The notes: generated by a model from the letters alone, not told the origin. A DNA stretch of 64,000 bases from Mucilaginibacter sp. PAMC 26640 (GCA_001596135.1 CP014773.1:5518001-5582000); one strand, 5' to 3'. Positions 18,247 through 26,863 are shown, numbered from the stretch's first letter. A program made the numbers and translations.

Positions 18247-19061
18247 TAAAGCCCGGCAATTAATTCTGTAAGGATCTGGGTCATTTTTGGTTCGGCCTCC
18301 CGTGCAACTGTCAGTATTTCATCTAAGGATACAGGCGTAAGCTCTTCTAAAAAACCTTCGTCGGTTAAAACCGATATCGCAAAAACAGTTAAGCCCATGT
18401 GGTTAGCCACAATTACCTCGGGTACGGTGCTCATACCAACCGCATCTCCGCCAATAATGCGCAGGTACCGGTACTCTGCCCGCGTTTCCAAATTCGGCCC
18501 GGTCACCGCTACGTAAACCCCTTTATGGCAGGTAATGTTGTTGGCTTCGGCAATGGTCAATGCCTTTTGTATCAGGTCGCGCTTATAAGGCTGACTCATA
18601 TCCGGAAAGCGTGGCCCCATTTCGGTATCATTGCGGCCAATCAGCGGGTTCATTGGCTGCAGGTTAATATGGTCATCAATAACCATCAGGTCGCCTTTTT
18701 TAAACGCCGGATTGAGAGATCCACTGGCATTAGATACTAGAAGCGTTTTTATACCCAGCAGCTTCATTACCCGTACCGGCAGGGTTATCTGCTGCATGTT
18801 ATAACCTTCGTAATAATGCAGTCTTCCTTGCATAGCAACTACTTTTTTGCCAGCCAGTGTGCCAAAAATAAGTTTGCCCGAGTGAAACTCGAGTGTCGAC
18901 ATCGGAAAATCCGGAATATTACTGTACATCAGTTGTTTTTCAACCTCAATCTCATTAACAAGGCCACCAAGGCCAGTGCCTAAAATGATGCCTATCTCCG
19001 GCACAAAATCGCCAATACGCGTTTTGATATAGGTGGTACTATTCTGAATACTTTCTAACAT
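18246..19061 (-). CDS. Purine-nucleoside phosphorylase (trimeric PNP type)
   Basis: The enzyme phosphorolyses inosine/guanosine to base and ribose-1-phosphate in purine salvage. The 271-residue length and motifs fit the trimeric PNP/MTAP family. ILGTGLGGL (phosphate loop) lies near 26-34, HSGKLIFG near 61-68, and MQGRLHYYEGY near 80-90. VSNASGSLN is near 112-120, and GPNLETRAEYR with MSTVPEVIVA follows. It overlaps the upstream lpxK gene by 23 nt and the downstream porin by one base, indicating one operon. Nothing is unusual in the catalytic residues. Confidence 0.95.
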   Translation of the reverse strand: MLESIQNSTTYIKTRIGDFVPEIGIILGTGLGGLVNEIEVEKQLMYSNIPDFPMSTLEFHSGKLIFGTLAGKKVVAMQGRLHYYEGYNMQQITLPVRVMKLLGIKTLLVSNASGSLNPAFKKGDLMVIDDHINLQPMNPLIGRNDTEMGPRFPDMSQPYKRDLIQKALTIAEANNITCHKGVYVAVTGPNLETRAEYRYLRIIGGDAVGMSTVPEVIVANHMGLTVFAISVLTDEGFLEELTPVSLDEILTVAREAEPKMTQILTELIAGL

Positions 19062-20088
19062 AATCTGTTACTAATTCGTAAAATGCGGTTTCCGTGTCAT
19101 CCAAAAAGCTCACCCCTATTGGCAGCGTCCAAAACGGCAGTTGCGCAACAGCGGCATGCAGGGCTTGTACCCCTAAACGCTGCGCATCCTTTTCTGTTGT
19201 AATGATCACCTTTTTTTGTGATTTACAAGCATTAAACTCTCCGGCAAGTTTAGCGATATTTTTCAAGCTAAACTGATGATGGTCGGGATAATCGTGATGA
19301 ATGATATGTGAAGTTATCGTTTTGATATAGCTTACCAGCGGCGCCGGATTAGCAATGCCAGTGAGCAAGAACACTGTGGTATTATTATCCATATCGCAGC
19401 TGGCCTCATTTTGCTGCAAATGTTGCAAAGGCAAATATTGTATCGAGGTAAAAAACAAGGGCTGCCAGTGCTGCGGAGAAACGCGGTTATAGCAACGCGT
19501 TTTTTCATCGTGCGTTAGCATGGGAGGGCATTTAGTTACCACCATGATATCTGCCCGCCATTTGCCACTGAAAGGCTCGCGAAGGTTCCCGGCCGGTAAA
19601 AGCATTTGAGGTTCAAAAAGTTTGCTGTAATCGAACAGCAGAATACTTAAACCGGGCTCTACCGCGCGATGCTGGTATGCATCATCTAAAATAACCAAAT
19701 CATGGTCATTTTTTAGCTGATTTATCCCCGCCACGCGGTCTTCACAAACGGCAACAGTTATCTCCGGGAATTTATGTTTAAACTGTGCGGGCTCATCGCC
19801 GGTCTCGGCAGCATTTGTGGTGGTTGTGGCGAGATGAAATCCTTTGGTTTTGCGGCCGTAACCACGACTAAGCGTGGCCAGTTTATATTCGCTTTTTAAC
19901 AAGCGCACCAGGTATTCGGTCATCGGGCTTTTACCGGCACCGCCAACTTCCAGGTTACCAACCGAAATTACAGGCAGATCAAATTCGCGGCTTTTCAATA
20001 AACCCGCATCATAAAACCAGTTGCGGATGATTACAACCAGGCCGTACAACAGCGAAAAGGGGAATAACAACCAGCGCAGGTATTTCAT
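19039..20088 (-). CDS. lpxK: Tetraacyldisaccharide 4'-kinase (lipid A biosynthesis)
   Basis: LpxK phosphorylates the 4'-position of the lipid A disaccharide at the inner membrane. The 349-residue protein has an N-terminal membrane-associated helix (about 5-22). The P-loop GNLEVGGAGKSP has Lys53, followed by the RGYG motif near 75-78, DEPAQ and DDAYQHR, all signatures of the family. A perfect TATCTTTG element ends seven bases before the ATG, so this is the head of the lpxK-pnp-porin operon with a very short leader. Confidence 0.97.
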   Translation of the reverse strand: MKYLRWLLFPFSLLYGLVVIIRNWFYDAGLLKSREFDLPVISVGNLEVGGAGKSPMTEYLVRLLKSEYKLATLSRGYGRKTKGFHLATTTTNAAETGDEPAQFKHKFPEITVAVCEDRVAGINQLKNDHDLVILDDAYQHRAVEPGLSILLFDYSKLFEPQMLLPAGNLREPFSGKWRADIMVVTKCPPMLTHDEKTRCYNRVSPQHWQPLFFTSIQYLPLQHLQQNEASCDMDNNTTVFLLTGIANPAPLVSYIKTITSHIIHHDYPDHHQFSLKNIAKLAGEFNACKSQKKVIITTEKDAQRLGVQALHAAVAQLPFWTLPIGVSFLDDTETAFYELVTDYVRKYSE

Positions 20089-20095
20089 GAATGAG

Positions 20096-20103
20096 CAAAG
20101 ATA
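20096..20103 (-). promoter_or_regulatory. -7 element of the lpxK operon
   Basis: The minus strand reads TATCTTTG, a perfect TAnnTTTG, ending seven bases before the lpxK ATG. Confidence 0.55.
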
Positions 20104-20121
20104 GGAAATTGAGGGAGAGAC

Positions 20122-20508
20122 TTAATCGATGAGTACTAGGTTGTCTATACGTTCGAAGTGTTTACGGTTGAGCGTTGCCAGCGGCAAATTATTGCTTACA
20201 GCTATAGCGGCAATAAATAAGTCAGAATGTGCAATTTGTTTCCTTTTGATTTTTAACGTTCTATTTATTTTGACTGCTTCGGTTGCCGCAGCTATCAAAA
20301 GTTAATACTTCAAATCTTTCAAGAAATTCTTCCCAATAAGCTACCTGTGATGGTTTGTCCCCAGAATATATCTCATATTCTGTAATAACGCATATATGAA
20401 AAGTATATCCCCCCTGATTAAGGCTATAAGTTGTGAATTTAATTTGTCGGATTTTCTGAAGTAATCAATTAGAATCGAGGTGTCAACCAGAATTATTTTT
20501 TCCGCCAT
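20122..20508 (-). pseudogene. VapC-like PIN-domain toxin, frameshifted
   Basis: Reading from the ATG at 20508 gives a clear PIN-domain start (VDTSILIDYFRKSD). The frame then breaks at a run of six G (plus-strand C run 20409-20414) and reaches a TAG. In the next frame it continues as TFHICVITEYEIYSGDKPS, and returns near 20293 to HSDLFIAAIAV and ATLNRKHFERID before TAA. The conserved acidic residues of PIN nucleases (the Asp of VDTS, the Glu of TEYE and the Asp of HSD) all remain. The first site needs one added base and the second one removed base, so total length stays 129 codons. The ATG overlaps the antitoxin stop. It is inactive as read, unless the indels are assembly errors or slippage variants. 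Confidence 0.8.
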
Positions 20509-20738
20509 TTATTAACAGCTTTTTGGGTCTCTTCTATTATTTGAATTTGCTCTTCAGAAAAAGTAGGGCCTCTTAAAAGAAATGCCTCCAAATCCTCTGT
20601 GTCAGTCTTGATAGCGTTTTCTGTTAGTCTAATTTGGTTGGCATCCAGTTCGTTTTTAAAACGCAAGATTTGTTCCTTCGGAAGTTTTTTTACCCTTTCC
20701 AACAATTCATCAAAACCGATTTCTACCTGGAATTGCAT
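20493..20738 (-). CDS. VapB-like antitoxin of a PIN-toxin pair
   Basis: The 81-residue protein starts at ATG 20738; a TTG six bases earlier is less likely. It is charged and helical (FDELLERVKKLPKEQILRF) without a recognisable DNA-binding motif. Its stop codon overlaps the start of the PIN-domain toxin remnant by 16 nt, the usual antitoxin-toxin arrangement. A perfect TAAATTTG promoter element ends three bases before the ATG. The antitoxin assignment comes from this context and from its size, not from a named family. Confidence 0.7.
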   Translation of the reverse strand: MQFQVEIGFDELLERVKKLPKEQILRFKNELDANQIRLTENAIKTDTEDLEAFLLRGPTFSEEQIQIIEETQKAVNKWRKK

Positions 20739-20741
20739 ACT

Positions 20742-20749
20742 CAAATTTA
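20742..20749 (-). promoter_or_regulatory. -7 element of the vapBC-like operon
   Basis: The minus strand reads TAAATTTG, matching TAnnTTTG, three bases before the antitoxin ATG. It predicts a leaderless transcript. Confidence 0.5.
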
Positions 20750-20793
20750 CAAAATTTATTTAATTTAGTTTCCAACTTCACAATCGTCTATTT

Positions 20794-21705
20794 ATGAAAT
20801 ATTTTCTCCCTGCTTTGTTCCTTTTGTTTATTACCGTAACCGCTTTTGCCCAGACCGATAAAAAACTAACCGCCCAAATAAACACAGCCATTAAAGGCTT
20901 TAACGGGAAAGTAGGCATCTATGTTCAAAATTTGAAAACCCGCAAAACGGTTGGAATTAATCAAGACACGCTCTTCCCCACCGCTAGCATGATCAAAGTG
21001 AGCATCCTTAGTGGGGTAATGGATAAAATAGAAAAGGGCGAATTAAAATACAACCAAAAATTAGGCTATCGCGATTCACTGTTATATGCCGGGGAAGATC
21101 TATTAGGGTCGTTTAAGGATAAGGATACCATTCAACTGAGCAAAGTGGCTATGCTGATGATCACCATGAGCGATAATACCGCCAGCCTGTGGCTGCAAAA
21201 ACTGGTTACCGGCGAGCACATCAACAATTGGCTGGATCGTAACGGTTTCAAAAACATGCGCGTAAATTCCAGGACGCCGGGGCGGCAGGCCATGCAGAAG
21301 ATTTATGGTTGGGGTGTAACCACACCTTATGAAATGTGCCGGCTGTTTACCCTAATCAGGAACGGGCAGGTGGTAAGCCCGGCCGCGAGCGAGCGCATGA
21401 GCAGAATGCTTAACCGCATCTACTGGGATAATACGGCCCTTTCCGAAATCCCGCCTTTCGTACAGGCATTATCCAAGCAAGGTGCGGTGGATGATTCACG
21501 ATCAGAAACGTTGTTGGTGAACGCCCCGCATGGCGATTACGTTTTCTCCGTCATTACCAAAAACAATAAAGACCAGCGCTGGACACCCGAAAATGAAGCA
21601 GACCTGCTGATCAAAAAAGTGTCAGCACTGTTATGGCATTACTATGAACCAAAAAGCGACTGGAAACCTGCGCCGGGCATAGAAAAGTATATGCTCAACG
21701 AATAG
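20794..21705 (+). CDS. Class A beta-lactamase-related serine hydrolase
   Basis: The 303-residue periplasmic protein has a signal peptide (about 1-19, ending AFAQ) and the serine penicillin-recognising fold. The catalytic SMIK gives Ser65 and Lys68, and SDN is at 126-128. The KTG position reads KQG (228-230). I could not find the omega-loop ExxLN of true class A beta-lactamases, so hydrolysis of beta-lactams is uncertain; a related peptidase or esterase role is possible. It is convergent with the VOC gene with no intergenic base between their stops. Confidence 0.85.
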   Translation: MKYFLPALFLLFITVTAFAQTDKKLTAQINTAIKGFNGKVGIYVQNLKTRKTVGINQDTLFPTASMIKVSILSGVMDKIEKGELKYNQKLGYRDSLLYAGEDLLGSFKDKDTIQLSKVAMLMITMSDNTASLWLQKLVTGEHINNWLDRNGFKNMRVNSRTPGRQAMQKIYGWGVTTPYEMCRLFTLIRNGQVVSPAASERMSRMLNRIYWDNTALSEIPPFVQALSKQGAVDDSRSETLLVNAPHGDYVFSVITKNNKDQRWTPENEADLLIKKVSALLWHYYEPKSDWKPAPGIEKYMLNE

Positions 21706-22194
21706 TTATTTAAGCAAGGCCAGCAAACCTTCCACATCCAAACGGCGGGTATACATGGTGAGGTTACCGTGTTCATCCGTCGGCCATTCACTACGGGGGC
21801 GGTCCCAGTATAACTCCACGCCGTTACCGTCCGGGTCATCCAGGTAAAGCGCTTCTGATACACCATGGTCTGATGCGCCGGTCAGTGGATATTTTGCGTC
21901 TATGAGTCGCTGTAATATGGCAGCAAGATCTTTGCGTTCGGGGTATAATATTGCGGTATGATAAAGGCCGGGTGCACGTTCCGGTGCTGGGGCGGCACCT
22001 TTGCTATGCCAGGTATTAAGGCCAATATGGTGATGGTATCCACCTGCAGATATAAATGCCGCGTCGTTGCCGTACATTGTAATTAGTTCAAAGCCCAGCA
22101 AGCCACTGTAAAAATCTAAAGACTTTTGGATATCGCTCACCTTCAAATGCACATGACCAATGCGGGTTTGTGCGGGGATTTTATAATCGCTCAT
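21706..22194 (-). CDS. VOC-family (glyoxalase/extradiol dioxygenase-like) protein
   Basis: The 162-residue protein has the paired beta-alpha-beta-beta-beta modules of the vicinal oxygen chelate fold. A metal-ligand region RIGHVHLKVSD lies at the N terminus (His14). HHHIGLNTW and YHTAILYP are central, and DPDGNGVELYWDRP near 125-138 carries the distal Glu. These features resemble CatE-type catechol-2,3-dioxygenase-like proteins. Family membership is firm, but the substrate is not deducible. Confidence 0.87.
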   Translation of the reverse strand: MSDYKIPAQTRIGHVHLKVSDIQKSLDFYSGLLGFELITMYGNDAAFISAGGYHHHIGLNTWHSKGAAPAPERAPGLYHTAILYPERKDLAAILQRLIDAKYPLTGASDHGVSEALYLDDPDGNGVELYWDRPRSEWPTDEHGNLTMYTRRLDVEGLLALLK

Positions 22195-22338
22195 CTCAAC
22201 TTATTTAGTAAAGTAAAGTTACCATGGATGCAGGATGATTTTGTTTGCCAGATGTAATTTAAATGTTCAAACAGTTAATCAAGCTATTGACTGTTGTCAA
22301 CCAAAATCCACGTTACTACTAACTAGTCTGTATTTCGC

Positions 22339-22346
22339 TATCTTTG
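22339..22346 (+). promoter_or_regulatory. -7 element of engB
   Basis: TATCTTTG is a perfect TAnnTTTG and ends four bases before the ATG at 22351. The start site would fall at or beside the ATG, giving a leaderless mRNA. Confidence 0.6.
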
Positions 22347-22350
22347 CAGC

Positions 22351-22995
22351 ATGATCATTAAATCAGCAGACTTTATTTGCAGCAATACCCAGATCTCCAG
22401 GCTGCCCATACCTATCAAGGCCGAATTTGCTTTTATAGGCCGATCCAACGTGGGTAAATCCTCCCTGATCAATATGCTGGTTCAAAAAAAGGGGCTTGCT
22501 AAAACCTCGCAAACGCCGGGCAAAACGCAATTGATTAACCATTTTATGGTGAACGAAAGCTGGTATATAGTCGATTTGCCCGGTTATGGTTATGCCAAGA
22601 TCTCAAAAAGTAAAAAAGAAGACTGGAATAAATTTATCCGCAGCTACCTGGACAAACGTGAAAGCCTACAATGCGTGATGGTATTGATAGACAGCCGGCT
22701 GGAACCGCAAAAGATCGACCTCGAGTTCTGCAACTGGCTGGGCGAAAAAGGCCTGTCGTTTGTGCTGGTATTTACTAAAGCTGACAAGCAAAGCAACATC
22801 AAAACAGATCAGAATATCGCCAAATTTAGAAAGGCCATCTTATTAACTTTTGAGGAGGCGCCGCAGCACTTTGTAACCTCATCAGAATTATTGACGGGCA
22901 GGGATGAGATCCTGGAATTTATAGACGGTATTAACCGCTCTTTTGAGCCGCCGGTATTTGATGAGGAATATTACAAAAGTCCACTGGATAAATAG
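22351..22995 (+). CDS. engB: Ribosome biogenesis GTPase EngB/YsxC/YihA
   Basis: This essential GTPase takes part in late 50S subunit assembly. The 214-residue protein has G1 GRSNVGKSS (30-38), the conserved SQTPGKTQ segment carrying the G2 Thr (53-60), G3 DLPGYG (75-80) and G4 TKAD near 145-148. Length and spacing are normal for the family. A promoter element ends four bases upstream of the ATG. Confidence 0.97.
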   Translation: MIIKSADFICSNTQISRLPIPIKAEFAFIGRSNVGKSSLINMLVQKKGLAKTSQTPGKTQLINHFMVNESWYIVDLPGYGYAKISKSKKEDWNKFIRSYLDKRESLQCVMVLIDSRLEPQKIDLEFCNWLGEKGLSFVLVFTKADKQSNIKTDQNIAKFRKAILLTFEEAPQHFVTSSELLTGRDEILEFIDGINRSFEPPVFDEEYYKSPLDK

Positions 22996-23144
22996 TCCGG
23001 TGTTTTGTTAGGCACAGCCGATGGTGACCGGCCTGCAAGCTCATAATTTGACTGATTTAAAAGCTACCCGTAATCTTATCGCCATCTTTTTTGCCGCCTC
23101 CGCTGCAGGGCACTGCCTGCCTGTGTTTTATCAACGATAGCATG

Positions 23145-23152
23145 TATATTTG
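23145..23152 (+). promoter_or_regulatory. -7 element of the UbiA-family gene
   Basis: TATATTTG matches TAnnTTTG and lies 37 nt before the ATG at 23190. Confidence 0.45.
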
Positions 23153-23189
23153 CACCGGCAAGCCGAAGCTAACCGGTTGCCGATGCTGA

Positions 23190-24044
23190 ATGAAGAAATA
23201 CCTTTCGCTCGTAACTTTCACCCATACCATATTTGCCATGCCATTTGCCTTCATCGGCTTCTTTTTGGCAGTAACTACTACAGACCATAAATTTGAATGG
23301 CAGAAACTGGTAATGATGCTTTTTTGCATGGTATTCGCCCGTAACTCGGCGATGGCCTTTAACCGCTATCTTGACAGAAACATCGACGCGAAAAACCCAA
23401 GAACCAAGCAGCGTGATATCCCTGCTGGAAGGATCAGTCCGGCAGCGGCTTTAACTTTCACCTTAACAAATTGCGGCTTATTTATTTTAACTACCTGGTT
23501 CATCAACCCGCTTTGCTTTTATCTTTCGCCAATTGCTCTGCTGGTGGTTCTGGGCTACAGTGCTACTAAAAGGTTTACGGCTTTATGTCACATGGTGTTG
23601 GGCCTGGGCTTGTCCCTCGCGCCAATTGGGGCCTATTTAGTGGTTACAGGGGCTTTCGCTATAACACCGGTATTCTTTTCCCTTTCGGTATTGTGCTGGG
23701 TGAGCGGGTTTGATATTATATACGCGTTACAGGACGAGGATTTTGACCGGGAAGAAAAACTCCACTCCATCCCTGCCTGGCTGGGCAAAGTAAATGCGCT
23801 GCGCCTTTCAACTGTGCTGCACGTGTTCTCGGCAATATTTATTACGATGCCTGTAATATATACAAACGTTGGTTTGTTATATTATATCGGCATTGCCTTC
23901 TTCTGCGCCATGCTTATCTATCAGCACCTGCTGGTAAAACCAAACGATCTGAGCAGGGTGAATATCGCTTTTATGACCACCAACGGTATTGCCAGCGTAG
24001 TGTTTGCAGCTTTCTTTTTGATGGACAGGGTATGGATGCGCTAA
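23190..24044 (+). CDS. UbiA-family polyprenyltransferase
   Basis: The 284-residue inner-membrane enzyme has about eight helices and both Asp-rich motifs: NRYLDRNIDAKNPRT (58-72) and QDEDFDREEKLHS near 180-192. These bind the polyprenyl diphosphate through magnesium. It belongs to the 4-hydroxybenzoate polyprenyltransferase-like subgroup found in bacteria, including the MqnP-like enzymes of menaquinone synthesis. Which aromatic substrate it uses cannot be decided here, so no symbol is given. Confidence 0.88.
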   Translation: MKKYLSLVTFTHTIFAMPFAFIGFFLAVTTTDHKFEWQKLVMMLFCMVFARNSAMAFNRYLDRNIDAKNPRTKQRDIPAGRISPAAALTFTLTNCGLFILTTWFINPLCFYLSPIALLVVLGYSATKRFTALCHMVLGLGLSLAPIGAYLVVTGAFAITPVFFSLSVLCWVSGFDIIYALQDEDFDREEKLHSIPAWLGKVNALRLSTVLHVFSAIFITMPVIYTNVGLLYYIGIAFFCAMLIYQHLLVKPNDLSRVNIAFMTTNGIASVVFAAFFLMDRVWMR

Positions 24045-24165
24045 CAAGTGCAGTGATGACCGACAGGTTTTCACTTCAATTTGTTAACCATTATTGCCGT
24101 CTTATTAACTTAGCAGGCCGCACTGATTTCAATCACTCACCCTTTCTGCTTTCACCTCAAATGAT

Positions 24166-24173
24166 TAAGTTTG
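24166..24173 (+). promoter_or_regulatory. -7 element of the cyclophilin gene
   Basis: TAAGTTTG matches TAnnTTTG and lies 19 nt before the ATG at 24193. Confidence 0.45.
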
Positions 24174-24192
24174 CACCCTATTTAAAATAATT

Positions 24193-24630
24193 ATGAGCAA
24201 AGCAATTATAAAAACTGAAAAAGGCGACATGACTGTTGAGTTTTTCGATAAAGATGCCCCAAACACTGTTGCTAACTTTTTAGGATTAGCTAAATCGGGC
24301 TTTTACGATAACGTAACTTTCCACCGCGTTATCCCTAATTTTATGGTACAGGGTGGCGACCCAACTGGCACTGGTGCTGGTGGATCCGGTACACGTATCG
24401 ACTGTGAATTAACCGGCGAAAACCAATACCATGATCGTGGTGTGTTATCGATGGCACACGCAGGCCGTAACACCGGCAGTTCACAATTCTTTATCTGCCA
24501 CAGCCGTGCAAATACCGCTCACCTGGATCGTAACCACACCGTATTTGGCAAAGTGGTTGAAAACGTTGATGTTGTTGACGCAATTCGCCAGGGCGATAAA
24601 ATCTTAGGAGTAGAAGTAATAGAGGATTAG
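24193..24630 (+). CDS. Peptidyl-prolyl cis-trans isomerase, cyclophilin type
   Basis: The 145-residue protein is a minimal cytoplasmic cyclophilin without a signal peptide. It contains FHRVIPNFMVQGGDPTGTG (catalytic Arg, Phe and Gln region, about 43-62). The second motif, GSSQFFICHSRANTAHLDRNHTVFG (about 96-120, quoted in part), has the His replacing the usual Trp position of larger cyclophilins. It catalyses prolyl bond isomerisation during folding. An A/T-rich hairpin follows the stop. Confidence 0.95.
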   Translation: MSKAIIKTEKGDMTVEFFDKDAPNTVANFLGLAKSGFYDNVTFHRVIPNFMVQGGDPTGTGAGGSGTRIDCELTGENQYHDRGVLSMAHAGRNTGSSQFFICHSRANTAHLDRNHTVFGKVVENVDVVDAIRQGDKILGVEVIED

Positions 24631-24652
24631 TTATAAAGGGCATTGCTGTATA

Positions 24653-24703
24653 AAAGGTCGTAAAAGTTTTGATTCTCAACCTTAAAACTTTTACAACCTT
24701 TTT
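24653..24703 (+). terminator. Hairpin/terminator after the cyclophilin gene
   Basis: Arms 24653-24670 and 24684-24701 pair over 17 of 18 positions with a 13-nt loop, and the right arm ends in a T-run. It could attenuate or end cyclophilin transcripts before the DUF5606 gene. Confidence 0.6.
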
Positions 24704-24738
24704 AGCACTTAAAACCTTTGAACATAATAACAATAAAC

Positions 24739-25254
24739 ATGAATTTACAGGGAATAGTTGCGGTATCGGGTAAACCGGGTTTATGGAAAGCGCTTGCGCA
24801 AAACAAAACCGGTTACGTTTTAGAAAGCCTTGATGCGCAAAAAACCAAGCTGATAGCTAACCTAAGCACTGCTAAGCTAGCCGCATTGAATGAGATCACT
24901 ATCTTCGGATTGGAAGACGATATCAAACTGACTGACGTTTTCGAACGCATGAAAGCATCGGCAAGTGTGCCTTCCGCTAAGGATGATGGCAAAAAAATGC
25001 GCGATTTTTTCCGCGAAGTAGCACCGGATCATGATGAAGAAAAGGTGTACGCCAGCGATATGAAGAAAATCATTAACTGGTTCCTGATTCTGAAAGATCT
25101 GCCTTTATTTAATGAGGCCACAGCATCTGAACCTGTTACTGAAGATGAGCCTGCAGAAGAGCCGGTAAAAGAAGAAGCGGCTCCAGTTGCGGAAACGCCA
25201 ACTGAAGAAGCTCCTACAGCCAAAGCTAAAAAGCCGGCTGCTAAGAAAGCATAA
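24739..25254 (+). CDS. DUF5606 domain protein with acidic/Lys-rich tail
   Basis: The 171-residue protein starts at ATG 24739; a TTG 21 bases earlier is less likely because MNLQGIVAVSGKPGLW is the family's opening. The DUF5606 domain covers about residues 1-122. The tail is a low-complexity segment rich in Glu, Pro and Ala that ends in KAKKPAAKKA. DUF5606 is a conserved Bacteroidota family of unknown role, and the fold may bind nucleic acid or protein, which is a guess. A strong terminator follows directly. Confidence 0.85.
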   Translation: MNLQGIVAVSGKPGLWKALAQNKTGYVLESLDAQKTKLIANLSTAKLAALNEITIFGLEDDIKLTDVFERMKASASVPSAKDDGKKMRDFFREVAPDHDEEKVYASDMKKIINWFLILKDLPLFNEATASEPVTEDEPAEEPVKEEAAPVAETPTEEAPTAKAKKPAAKKA

Positions 25255-25264
25255 GTAAGTTTTT

Positions 25265-25313
25265 ACAAAAAACAAGGCCCCGGTAATTATGTTACCGGGG
25301 CCTTGTTTTTTGT
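25265..25313. terminator. Strong bidirectional terminator
   Basis: A perfect 22-bp inverted repeat (arms 25265-25286 and 25292-25313, 5-nt loop) has a GGCCCCGG core and T-runs on both strands. It ends the DUF5606 gene, and on the other strand it lies about 115 nt past the Dabb gene stop. Confidence 0.9.
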
Positions 25314-25429
25314 GGTCATATATCGTCATGCCTATATTTTGGCATCTTACAGGCTATACAAACAAACCTGTTAATTCCTCATCCTGTTCAATCGCGAAGC
25401 AAGTTTGAGATGACGAAAATTTAAACCAA

Positions 25430-25837
25430 TTATACGTCTATCGCATCATACACAATCACCTTTTCCCAAAGGTGGCTATGCGTTTTGATGAATTCCTGAT
25501 GAATGGGATGAGTTTGGTAGGCTGCCTGGCTAGCCAGATCTTTAAAGATCATCACCTCAGATACCGCCCAGATATTATCTACCACGTCGCGCTTTTCTGT
25601 ACTGGCAACAATACCCACGCGCAATTCTTTTATAGATTCTATTTTTCCAAGTGATTTTACGCCGGCCACCAACTGATCCCGATCCTGGACAGATCCCGGG
25701 TTCTTCAACCAAAACAAAGCATGGTGAAGAATAGGATACTTTTTATCGAGTACTTCTCGTGGCGCTGCTGAAGCTACGGCTGTACCGGCAGCTACCGTTG
25801 CAGCGGTGGCTATGAATTTTCTGCGATTGGTTTTCAT
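25430..25837 (-). CDS. Exported Dabb-domain (stress-responsive A/B barrel) protein
   Basis: The 135-residue protein has a Tat-like signal (TNRRKFIATAATVAAG, ending near Ala25) and then a Dabb ferredoxin-like barrel with HHALFWLKNP near 38-47 and HPIHQEFIKTH near 109-119. Dabb domains are found as dimers with varied roles (for example in stress proteins and some cyclases). The twin-Arg signal suggests export in folded form. It ends just 18 nt downstream of the CDF gene start region's operon and may be cotranscribed with it. Confidence 0.82.
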   Translation of the reverse strand: MKTNRRKFIATAATVAAGTAVASAAPREVLDKKYPILHHALFWLKNPGSVQDRDQLVAGVKSLGKIESIKELRVGIVASTEKRDVVDNIWAVSEVMIFKDLASQAAYQTHPIHQEFIKTHSHLWEKVIVYDAIDV

Positions 25838-25855
25838 ATAGATAGGTGGTTATAA

Positions 25856-26779
25856 TTAATCACATTTAGGTTGCATGCACTCTTCATCTTCAAATTCGGG
25901 TTCAAATGTACTATGGCTGATAGAAAGATGTTCCAGCCGGTGGCGAAGATCAGTTTTGATATCATCAAATTTCACCATATCTTCCGGTTTCAGTACAAGG
26001 TGAGCGGTGAGTGCATTTTCTGTAGTACTTAGCGCCCACACGTGCATGTGGTGCACATCAACCACACCGCTGGCTTTTTTCAGTTCGGATTTTATCTTGG
26101 CCAAATCCATATCTTTAGGTACGCCATCCATCTCCAGGCGCAAACTATCACTTAACAAGCTCCAGGTACCTTTTAATATTACTATGGCAATAATTAAACT
26201 TACTACGCTGTCTATCCAATACCATTTGGTAAAGTAGATGATAACACCTGAGATCACTACGCCTAAAGAAACGATCGCATCCACTGCCATATGCAGGTAG
26301 GCGCCCTTTATGTTAAGGTCGGTATCCTTATCTTTCACAAACAACCATGCCGTGAAAGCATTGATTGCAATTCCGATAAAGGCTACCCAGGCCATTGTAC
26401 CGCCCTCTACCGCCTCAACATGCATAAAACGAACGATAGCCTCGTAAACGATGAAGCCAATGGCCACAACCAGGATCACCGCATTAAAGAACGATACAAT
26501 AATGGTTGAGCGCTTATAGCCATAAGTATAGCTGCTGTTTGATTTTGCTTTAGTAAGCTTAAATGCCAGCAAAGCCAAAGCAAGCGAGGCCACATCGCTT
26601 AAGTTATGACCGGCATCGGTTAGCAGCGAAAGGGAGTGAGTAGCAAGCCCGGCAATAACTTCAATAATTACAAAGGCAGAATTGAGGATGATGCCCCATA
26701 TAAATGCAGCGTTCAGGTGATCCAGCTTGGGAGCGTGATCGTGATGATGGCCTGCGTGCGAGTGGTCGTGACTATGCAT
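25856..26779 (-). CDS. Cation diffusion facilitator (Zn/Co/Cd efflux) transporter
   Basis: The 307-residue protein has a His-rich N terminus (HSHAGHHHDH), six transmembrane helices and a C-terminal cytoplasmic metal-binding domain. Metal-site residues appear in TDAGHNLSD (helix 2) and HMAVDAIVSL (helix 5), which is the H/D pattern typical of zinc-transporting members. The domain segment VVDVHHMHVWALS is the usual CDF C-terminal motif. A TAATTTTG promoter element ends four bases before the ATG. It probably exports divalent zinc-type cations. Confidence 0.93.
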   Translation of the reverse strand: MHSHDHSHAGHHHDHAPKLDHLNAAFIWGIILNSAFVIIEVIAGLATHSLSLLTDAGHNLSDVASLALALLAFKLTKAKSNSSYTYGYKRSTIIVSFFNAVILVVAIGFIVYEAIVRFMHVEAVEGGTMAWVAFIGIAINAFTAWLFVKDKDTDLNIKGAYLHMAVDAIVSLGVVISGVIIYFTKWYWIDSVVSLIIAIVILKGTWSLLSDSLRLEMDGVPKDMDLAKIKSELKKASGVVDVHHMHVWALSTTENALTAHLVLKPEDMVKFDDIKTDLRHRLEHLSISHSTFEPEFEDEECMQPKCD

Positions 26780-26783
26780 GCTA

Positions 26784-26791
26784 CAAAATTA
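26784..26791 (-). promoter_or_regulatory. -7 element of the CDF gene
   Basis: The minus strand reads TAATTTTG, matching TAnnTTTG, four bases before the ATG. It predicts a leaderless transcript. Confidence 0.5.
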
Positions 26792-26863
26792 ATAAAAAGC
26801 GTACAGACAAGGGCTATACAGTTTTGAAACACCCGCTTAAAGGTTTATAAATTTGTTTTTAAA

